64,000 nucleotides of DNA, taken from positions 1 to 64,000 of the forward strand of contig OOIN01000006.1 in the NCBI GenBank assembly GCA_900323505.1, in the 5' to 3' direction. Below, one piece after another: positions 19,140 through 28,841 of this stretch (its first letter is position 1; every line of letters begins with the position of its first letter). The position numbers and the translations under genes are program-made. The notes under the pieces were generated by a model. That model had not been told where the DNA came from. It did not search any database and saw nothing but the letters and a program-made list of their open reading frames with translations. This DNA comes from Ustilago trichophora. Lineage: Eukaryota; Basidiomycota; Ustilaginomycetes; Ustilaginales; Ustilaginaceae.

Positions 19140-20090
19140 CTAGTACACCTCGCCCGTGATAGTATCTGTCTCCTCCTGTCGTTGTTGCTCGGCTTGATTT
19201 TGTTTGCGACGCAGCCGATTGGCCGAAGACCTGTGAGCAGCTGATACGTAGATCAGAGGCGACCTCCATTTTCCATCGCCACCTTTCACCACCGACGAGC
19301 CCATGTGCGTCGGCTTGCAGTTGACAAAGATGTTTTCCCAGTTGCCTGCATCGCACCAAAAGATCTCGTGCGTCAGTGTGATGTGGTCCAGCTTCTTCTT
19401 GGATTCGTTCCACCATTTCCACGGTGCCCGATGCACCGCATGATGTGCCAGCCCGTGGATGTCTTCCACCGATCGAAAGTAGCCAATCAGAAGAAGTTCG
19501 TTCGAGGCTGTGCGATCTCCGCAGTTGAGCCACTGCGTCATGCCCAAGAAGCCGCGTCCGGCCGCATCTTCTTCCAACCACTTGACGCATTGGCTAAAGA
19601 ACTCGCCTGCTTCCTTGTATCCCGGTCCCAGCATTCCCAGTGCATGGTTGCTTCGAGCAGAAATCAGTAAAACCGCCACCGACTGGTTCGAGGGCGAGCC
19701 CTTGTACCAGCCGTCCTTGTCCGGGAAATGGCAAGTGGTACGTCCCGGAATCACACCCTCCATGTACGGATTCTTGAGCACTCCCGCCGCCTGCAAAATC
19801 GTTTTGATGCAGCGCAGTCCCAACACGAGCACGGGAAGGCTGACAATCCAAAGTCTGGCGCCAAACGCCGCCACCAAACCGCATTGCAAGCTTGCGCCTA
19901 ACAACAGCCAAGTGCTGATCGTAAAGTTGTCTCGAAGGATGTTGAGACTCGTCGCAGAAGTCCCCGATTTTGTCTTGGGCCGACCGGATGCGCTGAAGCT
20001 GTGAGCCTGCCCATATTGACTCCACGGTTTCTGCTCGAACGGTGCAAACACCGGAGTATGAGTAGCATCCTCAATCCCGCTGGACGTCAT
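19140..20090 (-). CDS. Af470-like/DUF4188 membrane-associated monooxygenase-fold protein
   Basis: 316 residues. Two hydrophobic segments at about 58-95 (STWLLLGASLQCGLVAAF, WIVSLPVLVLGL) suggest a membrane hairpin. The ferredoxin-like ABM-type domain follows, with ISARSNHALGMLGPGYKE, GMTQWLNCGDRTASNELLL, YFRSVEDIHGLAHHAVHR and the characteristic EIFWCDAGNWENIFVNCKP. This pattern matches DUF4188 proteins such as the monooxygenase-like Af470 of the Aspergillus fumagillin cluster (family knowledge). Substrate unknown. The basic C-terminus (RRKQNQAEQQRQEE) is low complexity. It has its own promoter and no cluster of biosynthetic enzymes beside it. Confidence 0.75.
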   Translation of the reverse strand: MTSSGIEDATHTPVFAPFEQKPWSQYGQAHSFSASGRPKTKSGTSATSLNILRDNFTISTWLLLGASLQCGLVAAFGARLWIVSLPVLVLGLRCIKTILQAAGVLKNPYMEGVIPGRTTCHFPDKDGWYKGSPSNQSVAVLLISARSNHALGMLGPGYKEAGEFFSQCVKWLEEDAAGRGFLGMTQWLNCGDRTASNELLLIGYFRSVEDIHGLAHHAVHRAPWKWWNESKKKLDHITLTHEIFWCDAGNWENIFVNCKPTHMGSSVVKGGDGKWRSPLIYVSAAHRSSANRLRRKQNQAEQQRQEETDTITGEVY

Positions 20091-20653
20091 GGTGTCGAGA
20101 CTTGGAAGTCAATATCTTGTGAGGTGTGGATGCGCACTCGCAAGTACGAATTGCTCTTCAAAGGATAGTAGAACGAAACGAAACGACGCTAGAATACCGT
20201 GCCTCGTGGCAAGATGGCCAGACAGCTAAGCTGAGCGCTGAGCGATTCAAGACAAAGCAACAGCGGCAAGATGCGCGATCAGGGCCCGAGCTGCTCAGCC
20301 CCATTCTGGAAAAAAAAAACTCGATCTTGCTGTGCATGTGAAGTGCGCAAAGCTGTTCGGAATGCCAAATACGGCGCAGTGGTGCCCTTTGCAAGCCACG
20401 CGATCAATCTTGCACAGTTTGGCAGCCACGCGAGACGCACAGTAGTTGGATGCTGCCTCTGCTACGAATTCCGCATGACAACTTTTGGCAATGCTGTTTA
20501 CTCGATTCGTTCGTCGTGTCTGCTGACTGTTTCTCTCTGATCTGACACATGGTAGCATTGAATCGCAGCACAGTTGGTGCTTCAGGTGGCCAGGCCAATA
20601 AACACGATCATAAGGATTTTTCATGAGAGGGAGAGAAGGAAGGAGGGAGAAAA

Positions 20654-20687
<34 letters not shown>

Positions 20688-20764
20688 AGAGACGCAAGCT
20701 AGCTTTTGGCGGTGGCAGAGGCTGCTTGAGAGAGCTGAGAGACCTTACACTGCAGGCGACCTGC
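20091..20764. other. Intergenic with poly-G tract
   Basis: About 670 bases between the DUF4188 gene's start and the 3' end of the secreted-protein gene. Apart from a run of 32 G residues and a purine-rich flank nothing is recognisable. Confidence 0.6.
20654..20685 (+). repeat. Poly-G tract, 32 residues
   Basis: An uninterrupted run of 32 G on the plus strand, preceded by purine-rich GGAAGGAGGGAGAAAA. Such a run can form G-quadruplexes and is prone to length change and assembly error. It lies about 80 bases beyond the stop codon of the next minus-strand gene, so the transcribed copy would be C-rich. Confidence 0.95.
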
Positions 20765-21955
20765 TCAGTGGAACCAACCTGCAAGTCGCTTGATGTGCAC
20801 AAGGTCCGCATCACGGTCAGCGCCTTGCAGCAGCCAGCCATGCAGTTCTTCGTTCGTCGCATCCTCGAACGAAACTTTCTGACCAGCCTCGTGGGGCCCC
20901 ACAGGATATGCTACAGGCTTCCAATGCATGCTCGTGTCACCGTCGAGACGACGGTGAAAAGCAGCGATGTGATTGGCATCGGCAAGCTCCAAAGTCGATG
21001 GTCCTGTGAACTCGTGCGCGAGCGTATGGCGCAGTCTGGATAGCGGCACGTCGTCCCTTCTTGGATCCGGATGTTGTTCGAGTACCTTCTCGACATATGC
21101 TGCGATTTTTTCACGCCAATACTTCCCTGTTGGGTCATTTGGGTATCTCCTAGCGTGATAAATAAGGTTATCTAACATCCTTGTGTCTGTCACGTCGAAC
21201 CTGGTGCCCGTGTATGTAGGGTAGGCTCTGAGCAACTGGGTAGACCAGAACGGATCCTTCATCGCTTGCTCGAGGTCTCGGTCTGGAAACATGTGCTGAA
21301 TAGCCTCAATTGGCTGCTTGCCACCATCCTTGGCCGCGTAGCTGTCGAACGAGGTGGTGAAGTACACCTCCGCTCCGGGGCTTCTGTCCTGCAGCCAGCT
21401 TCGCAGGTTTCGCAAAAAGTACGCCTGCCATTCCATGTTGACTTGTCTGCTGTTGTAGCCATGCAGCAGCATGTACGAGTCAATGCTGCCCTGATCGGCG
21501 GCGTTGATCACCATCTGAACCTGTTCGGGGTCCGTCGGCGCGATCTGGAAGACTCTAACACGGTTTCCCCGAAGCGCCCCTCGAAGTGTCCTGCGCTCAG
21601 CTGTGTCTAGGGGCATCGAGGGCTGTCCTTGCCACCAAGCTTCATGACGAGCATTGACGCGCAGAACATTCGAGCCCTCAAGGATCTGAATCTTGCCAGA
21701 ATCAAACCTGACGTTGGCCATATCATTCTGACGATCGAGATACGAACGCAGCTCGTGTGCCGCCTGTCCATGCGCATTGATTCCCGAAGTGATGGCGATC
21801 ACCTTGTCGTACCGACGATCGAGGAGTAAAGACCATACTGCGGCCTTGTCGTCGAATTTGACATCGACAAACGCCACTGCGACGGTGCCGGCGCAAACGG
21901 ATGCGACCGAGAGTAGAACCCCAAGGAGGAGTGCAGGGAAAGATTGAAACCACAT
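20765..21955 (-). CDS. Secreted protein with nucleoside-hydrolase-like N-terminus
   Basis: 396 residues. Residues 1-22 are a clear signal peptide (LLLGVLLSVASVCAG). The mature start VAVAFVDVKFDDKAAVWSLL followed by KVIAITSGINAHGQAA resembles the first beta-alpha unit of inosine-uridine nucleoside hydrolases (DTDPGIDDALA... then GITTVAGN). The first Asp of the DxDxxxDD calcium site is Phe here and the rest is kept (DVKFDD). No cysteine-rich pattern and no GPI tail are seen. The remainder (HGYNSRQVNMEWQAYFLRNL, HTLAHEFTGPSTLELAD) is not recognised. It is probably an extracellular enzyme-fold protein; whether it is active on nucleosides is open. Confidence 0.65.
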   Translation of the reverse strand: MWFQSFPALLLGVLLSVASVCAGTVAVAFVDVKFDDKAAVWSLLLDRRYDKVIAITSGINAHGQAAHELRSYLDRQNDMANVRFDSGKIQILEGSNVLRVNARHEAWWQGQPSMPLDTAERRTLRGALRGNRVRVFQIAPTDPEQVQMVINAADQGSIDSYMLLHGYNSRQVNMEWQAYFLRNLRSWLQDRSPGAEVYFTTSFDSYAAKDGGKQPIEAIQHMFPDRDLEQAMKDPFWSTQLLRAYPTYTGTRFDVTDTRMLDNLIYHARRYPNDPTGKYWREKIAAYVEKVLEQHPDPRRDDVPLSRLRHTLAHEFTGPSTLELADANHIAAFHRRLDGDTSMHWKPVAYPVGPHEAGQKVSFEDATNEELHGWLLQGADRDADLVHIKRLAGWFH

Positions 21956-22908
21956 AGACTCGAAGACGGACCCTTTGCTTCCACGTCGAAGATTGGGTAG
22001 AGGAAAGGGAAAAGGGGAAGAGTGAGTTGATATCTGAATGCAGCTCTTTGGATCGCTCTAAAGTCTCCACCCTTTATACCTTCACAAAGTCTGGCAACGT
22101 CAAAGCACAAAGGTGGGCGCTGCTCCGAAAATCTTAAGCCAGAGTGTCCAACTTACATTGGGTGTAAAAGTCCACACAGATGCCGCATTGAAGCTATGTT
22201 CCCCACCGGGCAGAGGGCAGTGTCAGCACTGCTTTGTCAATGTCCAGTCTCTCTGCGCTTTCCAGAATGCAACCAGGAGTCGTATCCACTCCTCAGGAAA
22301 TGCATGATCCTGTTCTTGTCTGGTTGCCCCTTCGTGAAACTGAGCGTGGGAATTGCTGCTGCTTGATGCATTCTATTGTACGCTAGGCTGCGGACGAAGG
22401 GAATTCATGAGCATCAAGTCCATTGAGTCATAAGGCAATACGACAATGGGCCACACAATGCTGTCCTTTGTCATCAATCAATGGTAGAGAGCGCGAGGTG
22501 GAAGACACCTCGACAATGCACGCCATTGATGCTCTAGCATGGATGGGTGCTTGGCATTAAGAACGTCGGCATTGATGCACGCATATTGGCATGCCCATGT
22601 GTTTGCTCGTCGTCAAGGTTACTGACGCACAGATCTTAGGAAAACCTGCTTCATTGCTGTAGCCTCTAGAAGGATGAAAAGAATGTAGAGTGACTAGATG
22701 CGGACCTGCTGACACCACAGTGCTGTGGTGCGTTCCCGTGCGGCGGGGTATGTGCAGAGGGTATCAAATACATCGGACAGGGTATCAATGGTGAGGCGGT
22801 GGGGGACTATGGTCTAGTGTTGTAAGGATCGAGTACGCGGACGTTGTTCCGCGAGAGTGGGCCTGACATGAGTGGGTTCGCAGATCAACGAGTGTGGGTC
22901 ATCGGTTG
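21956..22908. other. Intergenic
   Basis: About 950 bases upstream of the secreted-protein gene and downstream of the coiled-coil gene. Only short frames. TATAAAGG on the minus strand at 22071-22078, about 120 bases before the secreted gene's ATG, is a plausible TATA element. Nothing else identified. Confidence 0.5.
22071..22078 (-). promoter_or_regulatory. Possible TATA box of the secreted-protein gene
   Basis: The plus-strand word CCTTTATA reads TATAAAGG on the minus strand, about 115 bases upstream of the ATG at 21955. Position and orientation suit a core promoter; there is no further support. Confidence 0.4.
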
Positions 22909-25900
22909 TCACGTCTGTTTGTTCATCAAGGACGGTGGGGCAGTCGCGTTTGGCTTCCCACGCCGCGCATTGCGATTGGGACCTTGCTCGACCATGACAA
23001 CAAAGGCAAGGAAGACAACAAAGGCGAATTGGACCCATTCCTCCACCCAGCCATATGTAACCTGAGAAACATGGACAACGCGCTGCTTGACCATGGCGGG
23101 ACGGTAGCGAGCGCGAAACGAGGTGGGAAAGTAGTCGGTGCCCCGGCCACCCTGCTTCTTCCAGGAGGGACAGTCGATGAGCTCAAATTCGCCGTCCTCT
23201 GGACGAATGCGATCAAGACCCATGTAGTCATGGTCTTCGTCTTCATCTGCATCTTTGCCATCTGTTCTCTTTGACATTGGGGAGACGCACGCAAGATCTC
23301 GGACCCACTGCTGCGTAGATTGATGCGGATCTCGACCCGAGGGAGAGGCATCTCTGGGTGAAGTCAGCCAACCATCGGATCTGCCACCCACTAATCCTCG
23401 TCGTCTTTTCTCCTGCAGCCGTTGAGGGGTAGGTGCATACGTGGCAATCAGCTGGTCTTCTTGCTCCTGATCTTGTGCATCTAGCTCCCACTCGTCTGCA
23501 AACCCACGTTCGCGCAGGAGATCTTGCCTTCGTCTGCGCAACAGAGATTCGATGCGAAGACGATGCTCGACCTGCTCGGATGACTCGATCTCGAGTCGGA
23601 AAGGTGTCGCCTCCTTTTTGCCTACGAGCGGCTTTTGATTCTTGCTGTGGGTCGATCGAGTCATGCCGAAGAGGGAGCTTCCACGTTTCGGTTTGTTGTC
23701 CTTGAGCAGTCGAACGCTGCGGCCGGCCAATGGAGATGCACTCGGCGCCAAGAGACCGAGCTTGACAGCCTCGCGCTGGCTGATGGTTCGACCATAGTCG
23801 TCGTCGTCGGCCCAAGCCACCGCCTGCTGCTCCACAATGGCATTGATAAGATCAAATTGGGCCCCTCGAGGCTCATCCTCATCCTGAAGACCACCAGACT
23901 CGATGATGGGCTGGTCAGCTAACCAAGCGCCACGGTCCTCTGCTTCGACACGGGCAAGCAACGCGGCATCGCGGGGACGGAGGGGAGAATCATCGAGGAA
24001 GACGTCCTCGACGGGGTTATGGACGGACTGGGCCAAGACGCATTCGAGGTCATCTTCCTGTTCTTCGCTGTTCTCTGGCACCAATCGACCGACATTGGCT
24101 GTGGGACGGTCTGACTCAAGTCCAGCCATCATCTTGGACCGCAGCTCAAGTGCTGTGGTGTTGCTGATCGAGCGCAGGACCAGGGGCTGCAAGTCGGAAA
24201 CTTGGGCGGCCGATAGCTCGGTGCTTGTTGGTCTGCGTCCTTGCGGCAGATCGTCGTCGAAGTCATGCTTGCGATCGTCGCCGCCAAAAATGCTGCCGAG
24301 CTCGCTTCCGAGCGTCCGTCCGCGATGGGAAGAGGCCGATGTAGGGCTGCGCTGCAGTTTGGGGCGGTCCCAAGCCAAAGAGGAACTCATAAAAGGATCT
24401 GGACTTTGCTGAATAGGGCTGGTTGAATATCCGAAGCGGGCGTCCGAGCCAAAAGAGGAGGATCTCGACCTAGACCTGCGTACCCGGGCTGTCGGTTTGA
24501 ACGCCTTCTGATGGGAAGGGGACAGGTAAGGCGTCATGCCATCGCCCAAAGAAGGCGTGTCTGAGGCTTCCGATCGCAATCTTGCAGGCCTATCTTGCTC
24601 GGTGTGGCTACGCCCAAGACTCTTGCGAAGGCGTGACGAGTAGGCTTGCATGGCATCCGAAGGACTCAAGGAGTCATGGTGTTGGAAGGTAGGTGCAGTC
24701 GGACTTGCGATATCTTGCCAGTCAGCGGCGGGAGAGGACTCTGGCGGAGGGCCGGCTATGACCTCTTCTTGCATCTTTCTTCTGCGACCGAGATCCTCGA
24801 TGGAGGGAGTAATGCGAATACGTGGCCTACCGGCTGGACCGAGGGCCAAAGAGTTGGACGAGGCTTTCCTGTTCAGACCTCTGGGTCGTGGTGACGAAGC
24901 AGCACTGCTGTTCCCGCTGAGGTCGATGGAATAGGTGCCGAGGGACTGCTCAGTGGATGAACGCGACATGTGCTCGCCAGATGCAGGAGGTTCGTCGCTG
25001 TTGATACCCCAAATCTCGGCTGCGAGCTCCTTCTTTGCTCGACGGATGGCGGATCGTACTGTCTTGCGATGTTCAATGACATGGCGGTTGCCTGGAGCCC
25101 GACGTTTATGGCTGGGGGATATGAGGCTTGGAGCATCTGCTGAAGCGAGCGAGTCGAGGCTGTGGAGCGAATGCGAAGGCGTAATGAAGCCTGGCTGCAA
25201 TCCAACGATTTTGGAGGGACCCAGATTTGATAAAAGGTCAGCTGGATCTTGCGCCTTGTTGGGACTTGGCCACGATGTTGATGCTGCCGTTTCGACGCCG
25301 AGGTCTTGGCCGACTGTGTTAAATGCGTCTCGAAGACGCTCATCTTCTTCCATGGCACGACCCATCCTGCTGCCAAAGTCCTCCTCTGCCTTTGCCATGG
25401 CCGAATTGGTCTCTTCGAGCTCCTTGATTTTTGCGAGCAGCTGTGCCAGCAGCGCACTCTCGCCAGCTGTAGTCTGTGCTGAGCGAACCATGTCCTCGAG
25501 ATTGGAAGTGGAAGGTAGGAGGCCGTGATGATCCGAGGTGGGCTCGTCTTTGAGTGCTGGAAGCGGTGCCGGGGGCAGGGGTTCGTCGGACGAGTCCTGG
25601 AGGCGCCTCGATCGAATCAGTAAAGGCGAAGGTGGTTCTGGACGATGGCGCATTACCAGACTTTGGATGGGAGACCTGGATGCTGACGAAGGGCGATTAG
25701 GAAAGCGATTGGTCTCGAGCTCGACGTTGCGACGCGTGGCAGCTTCGAGCTCTGCCTTGAGGCCTCGAATCTCCTTGTTGAGTCGTCCGAGCCTCTTGCT
25801 GCCTTCACAGCGAGCAGTTTCGGCTTCGTACTGAAGTTCCGAGATCTGCTGATGGAGAACCTCGTTCTGTTCGCCGAGGGAAGCAAGCTGCCTTTGTGCC

Positions 25901-26955
25901 TCGAGCGCTTGCAACTGCAGGAGAGAAGGACGAGATCGATGCCGAGTACCGTTGGGGTTGCGCTTTGAGGTGATGCGAGACATGGTGCTGAGCGGGGAGA
26001 GGAGGGAATGGGATGCAAAGCTGGAGATTGAAGCGCTCGGAGAGCAAGGCTGCGAAACGATCAGGCCAGCATCGCTCGGGACCCATATGGATGCGTCTGT
26101 GGCAGGGGCAGAAGCCTCGACGGTGGCTAATGTCTTGGCATGGTGAGGCTGCGTGGTACTGTTGGCAGGCCTATTGAAATAGTCAGGCTCGACGAGGGGA
26201 AGAGCGACAGGATGAGCAAGGGGGGTGGTGTCGGACTCGGCTCTTGCGGGTGAGATTTGGCCCTGCGAATGAATGTCAATGTCGGTGGTGGGAGGCGAGT
26301 TCATGGGGTGCGGCGACGAGTTTGTGACATCCGCGCCAGAAGCGGTGAGATCGTGCATATAGGTGATGTCGTGAGTTTCGGAAACGTCGTTGATCATGGC
26401 TTCAATGTCGGTAAGGCCGAAGAGGCTGGAGCTGGAAGCCATGCTGGTCATGATTCCGCTGCGCAGAGTGAGGTTCTTCTCTAAAAGCGCCTTTCCAATG
26501 TTGGCGGCGACGACAAGCTTTTGTTCGCGCTCACGCACTTTGCGGCTGGCTTCGATCAAGAGTTGTTCGAGCTCGTATCGCTCCAGACCTCCGAGCCAGG
26601 CATGGTCCAAGTCGTCGGCGCTGGTGGATGGCGTGAGAGACTCTGGCTCACGGAGGGATGAAGCACGAAGATCGGCATCTCGGATACGTAGTGAGCTACG
26701 AGCGGAGGGCTCGTCGATGCTTTGCTTGGAATGACGTGCTGAATGTGGGTCATCGAGTTTGGTGGTACCGACGACATTTTTTATGTCGGATAGTGCAGGA
26801 CGAGAATGCAATGGTGATGAGGTGTCATCGGACATACAGGTTGGCGTGTTGAGATCGGATGAATGTGTGAGTTGATGCGCCCGATCATGATTGGATGATG
26901 TTCTCTGAGATGGAGGTCGTGGTCGCAGAGCGGGACGACCGGTGGTTGAGAGCAT
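22909..26955 (-). CDS. Long coiled-coil, tail-anchored protein with CC1-box-like motif
   Basis: 1348 residues from the Met MLSTTGRPAL; an upstream in-frame Met adds 46 hydrophobic residues and looks like leader. Numbering from MLST, a coiled coil at about 125-168 contains VVAANIGKALLEKN. This matches the AAxxG...LL CC1-box by which BICD, TRAK, HAP1 and Spindly-type adaptors bind dynein light intermediate chain. A second coiled coil lies at about 340-415 (ASLGEQNEVLHQQISELQ to KAELEAATRRNVELE) and a third at about 490-540. The middle is long, Ser/Pro/Arg-rich and disordered. Residues 1307-1322 (WVQFAFVVFLAFVVMV) are a single membrane segment 26 residues from the end, giving a tail-anchored topology. 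Function is inferred, not shown. Confidence 0.8.
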   Translation of the reverse strand: MLSTTGRPALRPRPPSQRTSSNHDRAHQLTHSSDLNTPTCMSDDTSSPLHSRPALSDIKNVVGTTKLDDPHSARHSKQSIDEPSARSSLRIRDADLRASSLREPESLTPSTSADDLDHAWLGGLERYELEQLLIEASRKVREREQKLVVAANIGKALLEKNLTLRSGIMTSMASSSSLFGLTDIEAMINDVSETHDITYMHDLTASGADVTNSSPHPMNSPPTTDIDIHSQGQISPARAESDTTPLAHPVALPLVEPDYFNRPANSTTQPHHAKTLATVEASAPATDASIWVPSDAGLIVSQPCSPSASISSFASHSLLSPLSTMSRITSKRNPNGTRHRSRPSLLQLQALEAQRQLASLGEQNEVLHQQISELQYEAETARCEGSKRLGRLNKEIRGLKAELEAATRRNVELETNRFPNRPSSASRSPIQSLVMRHRPEPPSPLLIRSRRLQDSSDEPLPPAPLPALKDEPTSDHHGLLPSTSNLEDMVRSAQTTAGESALLAQLLAKIKELEETNSAMAKAEEDFGSRMGRAMEEDERLRDAFNTVGQDLGVETAASTSWPSPNKAQDPADLLSNLGPSKIVGLQPGFITPSHSLHSLDSLASADAPSLISPSHKRRAPGNRHVIEHRKTVRSAIRRAKKELAAEIWGINSDEPPASGEHMSRSSTEQSLGTYSIDLSGNSSAASSPRPRGLNRKASSNSLALGPAGRPRIRITPSIEDLGRRRKMQEEVIAGPPPESSPAADWQDIASPTAPTFQHHDSLSPSDAMQAYSSRLRKSLGRSHTEQDRPARLRSEASDTPSLGDGMTPYLSPSHQKAFKPTARVRRSRSRSSSFGSDARFGYSTSPIQQSPDPFMSSSLAWDRPKLQRSPTSASSHRGRTLGSELGSIFGGDDRKHDFDDDLPQGRRPTSTELSAAQVSDLQPLVLRSISNTTALELRSKMMAGLESDRPTANVGRLVPENSEEQEDDLECVLAQSVHNPVEDVFLDDSPLRPRDAALLARVEAEDRGAWLADQPIIESGGLQDEDEPRGAQFDLINAIVEQQAVAWADDDDYGRTISQREAVKLGLLAPSASPLAGRSVRLLKDNKPKRGSSLFGMTRSTHSKNQKPLVGKKEATPFRLEIESSEQVEHRLRIESLLRRRRQDLLRERGFADEWELDAQDQEQEDQLIATYAPTPQRLQEKRRRGLVGGRSDGWLTSPRDASPSGRDPHQSTQQWVRDLACVSPMSKRTDGKDADEDEDHDYMGLDRIRPEDGEFELIDCPSWKKQGGRGTDYFPTSFRARYRPAMVKQRVVHVSQVTYGWVEEWVQFAFVVFLAFVVMVEQGPNRNARRGKPNATAPPSLMNKQT

Positions 26956-27489
26956 GTCGTCCAAGCCTAGATGGATGATGGACAACAAAGCTAGAAGCGA
27001 GAACGCGCTGGAGAACGCGCTAGAGAGGCATGGACAGCGCTGCCGGGAAAGTTGCAAAGAAGATGGACGATTGCATGAGCAAGAGATGATCAAGGAAAGA
27101 TATACATATATGCGGGACCGCGCAGGGTGACTGAAGTGGGTGACGAGCTGAAAGGGCGAAGGAAATGGGCGATGAGGAAATCGATGTGAGCAGCTGCAAC
27201 ACCCAGGATCTAAGCAAGGAGAAGGGATCCAGCAGCCGTGTCGGGTGTGGGAAGAAGGCTGTTGTTGTCGTGGATGTTGATAAAGGTGGTGTTGGTGTTG
27301 GTATAGATGTCGGTATGTGTGATGATGGTGATGATGGTGAAAGAGCGCTTGTATGCGGTGAAGCTGACGATTGCGTTGGACGTGGAAACACGACGAGGAA
27401 GGAGGTGGTCTGGTGGTCTAATCGGTAGGAGAAGTGAGACGATGGACCTGAAACACACAGGGTCTGAAACAAGCCTGAGAGTAAGATGA

Positions 27490-27512
27490 AAGAGAGAGAG
27501 AGAGAGAGAGAG
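27490..27512. repeat. (GA)n microsatellite
   Basis: Alternating A/G run of about 23 bases, followed by GGGTCTGC. Confidence 0.9.
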
Positions 27513-27617
27513 GGTCTGCTCTTTTTGCTACCTTGCTGTAGCTCGCTCAGGTGTTGCTTTCAAGCGACAAAAACCTGAAACCAACACGCACACGCACACG
27601 CAGTTCTTGCATCCGTG

Positions 27618-27665
27618 AAAATAAAATAAAAATAAAAATAAAAAATAAAATAAAATAAAAAATAA
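27618..27665. repeat. AAAAT-type A-rich repeat
   Basis: Irregular AAAAT and AAAAAT units over nearly 50 bases, the most AT-rich patch of this spacer. Confidence 0.85.
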
Positions 27666-27971
27666 ACCACACTGTAGACACTTCTGAAAGGAGCATGTCC
27701 AAACGTGATGCCCCGACATGACAGTGGAACCAGACGCAGCGCGTCAGGGGCAGCATCTTGCGAGCCTGTCAAGCCACAGTATCAGCCGACAGGCTCCTGT
27801 ATTCGACTGATGTGCAAGGCTGGACAGACGCTGGACAGAGAAAGCTTTTTTCTTGTGCTTCCAAGCTCGCAAGCGGCAATGCTGGTAGCAAAAGGGCTTG
27901 TGTACAGTATGTGTGTGCTTGACATGGCACTGCCTGCTACGAATTAGCTTGGTTTGAGAGCGCCCCTTTCT

Positions 27972-28007
27972 CTGTACTGTACAGTACAGTACTGTACTGT
28001 ACTGTAC
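27972..28007. repeat. Self-complementary (GTACT) palindromic repeat
   Basis: CTGTACTGTACAGTACAGTACTGTACTGTACTGTACG. The core TACTGTACAGTA equals its own reverse complement, so the tract can fold as a hairpin or cruciform. It is not in a gene. Confidence 0.85.
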
Positions 28008-28401
28008 GACACGCTTTCGCATGAATGTGCTCGGGCCCTGATACTCAAGCCACACGCAATCGCCTTTGGCTCAGCTCAAACTCAAATCTGTCACCGACAG
28101 CTTGCACAACCATCACCATTCAGGTTCTTTTGGACTAGCGTCATATCGTTGTCACTTGACTGCGATGCTATGGTCCCAAGTGCTTCAACTTGCTTCTTCG
28201 AAGTCAGAATGTCGACTTTGTCAAGCAGGAGCTTTCAGAACACGCAGTCTCCACCAGCCCAGCCACACAAAAACAGCAGCTCATCAAATTTTGTTCTAAG
28301 GCAGATTCTCAGGTGTTGGTCTCGGCAGCTGCACCGTAACTTACCATCACTTTACACATCTTTCAAAACGTGGCTCAGCCGAAAAGTGCACAAATCACAA
28401 C

Positions 28402-28403
<2 letters not shown>

Positions 28404-28454
<51 letters not shown>
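28404..28454. repeat. (CT)n microsatellite
   Basis: About 25 uninterrupted CT units on the plus strand. Confidence 0.95.
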
Positions 28455-28457
<3 letters not shown>

Positions 28458-28803
28458 TTCTCCTGCTCGCAATCACGCAGGTCCCTTCCTCAGATTGAGC
28501 TTCCGAGACTTTTCTCCCCTTCCACCTTTGCTCGGTCTTACGTTTCAGCCTGCTCTTGGATGAACAACTTGAGATCATGAGGAGAAGAAACGCAAATAAA
28601 AGCATCTCCCATGCCTGATCTGCACATGCGACTGCAGCTCAAAGCCTCGGGACGCGTCCCATACAATTCTTAGAAATCAAGCCATTCACGTATCGATGCG
28701 CCACATCGATGCCGAATCACATCTTCCTCTCTGTACTATAGAGTACCATCTTTTGCGCATGGCTTTGCATTTGCATCGCTGCCAAGCTTGACACAACACC
28801 TCT

Positions 28804-28841
28804 TCACCCAGTCACCCAGTCACCCAGTCACCCAGTCAGTC
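28804..28841. repeat. 10-bp minisatellite (CACCCAGT)
   Basis: Four tandem copies of TCACCCAG-type units ending CAGTCAGTC. Confidence 0.8.

Noticed and set aside
27954..28580. 208-codon plus-strand frame with SLSLSLSL run
   Set aside because: Driven by the CT microsatellite; no conserved feature.
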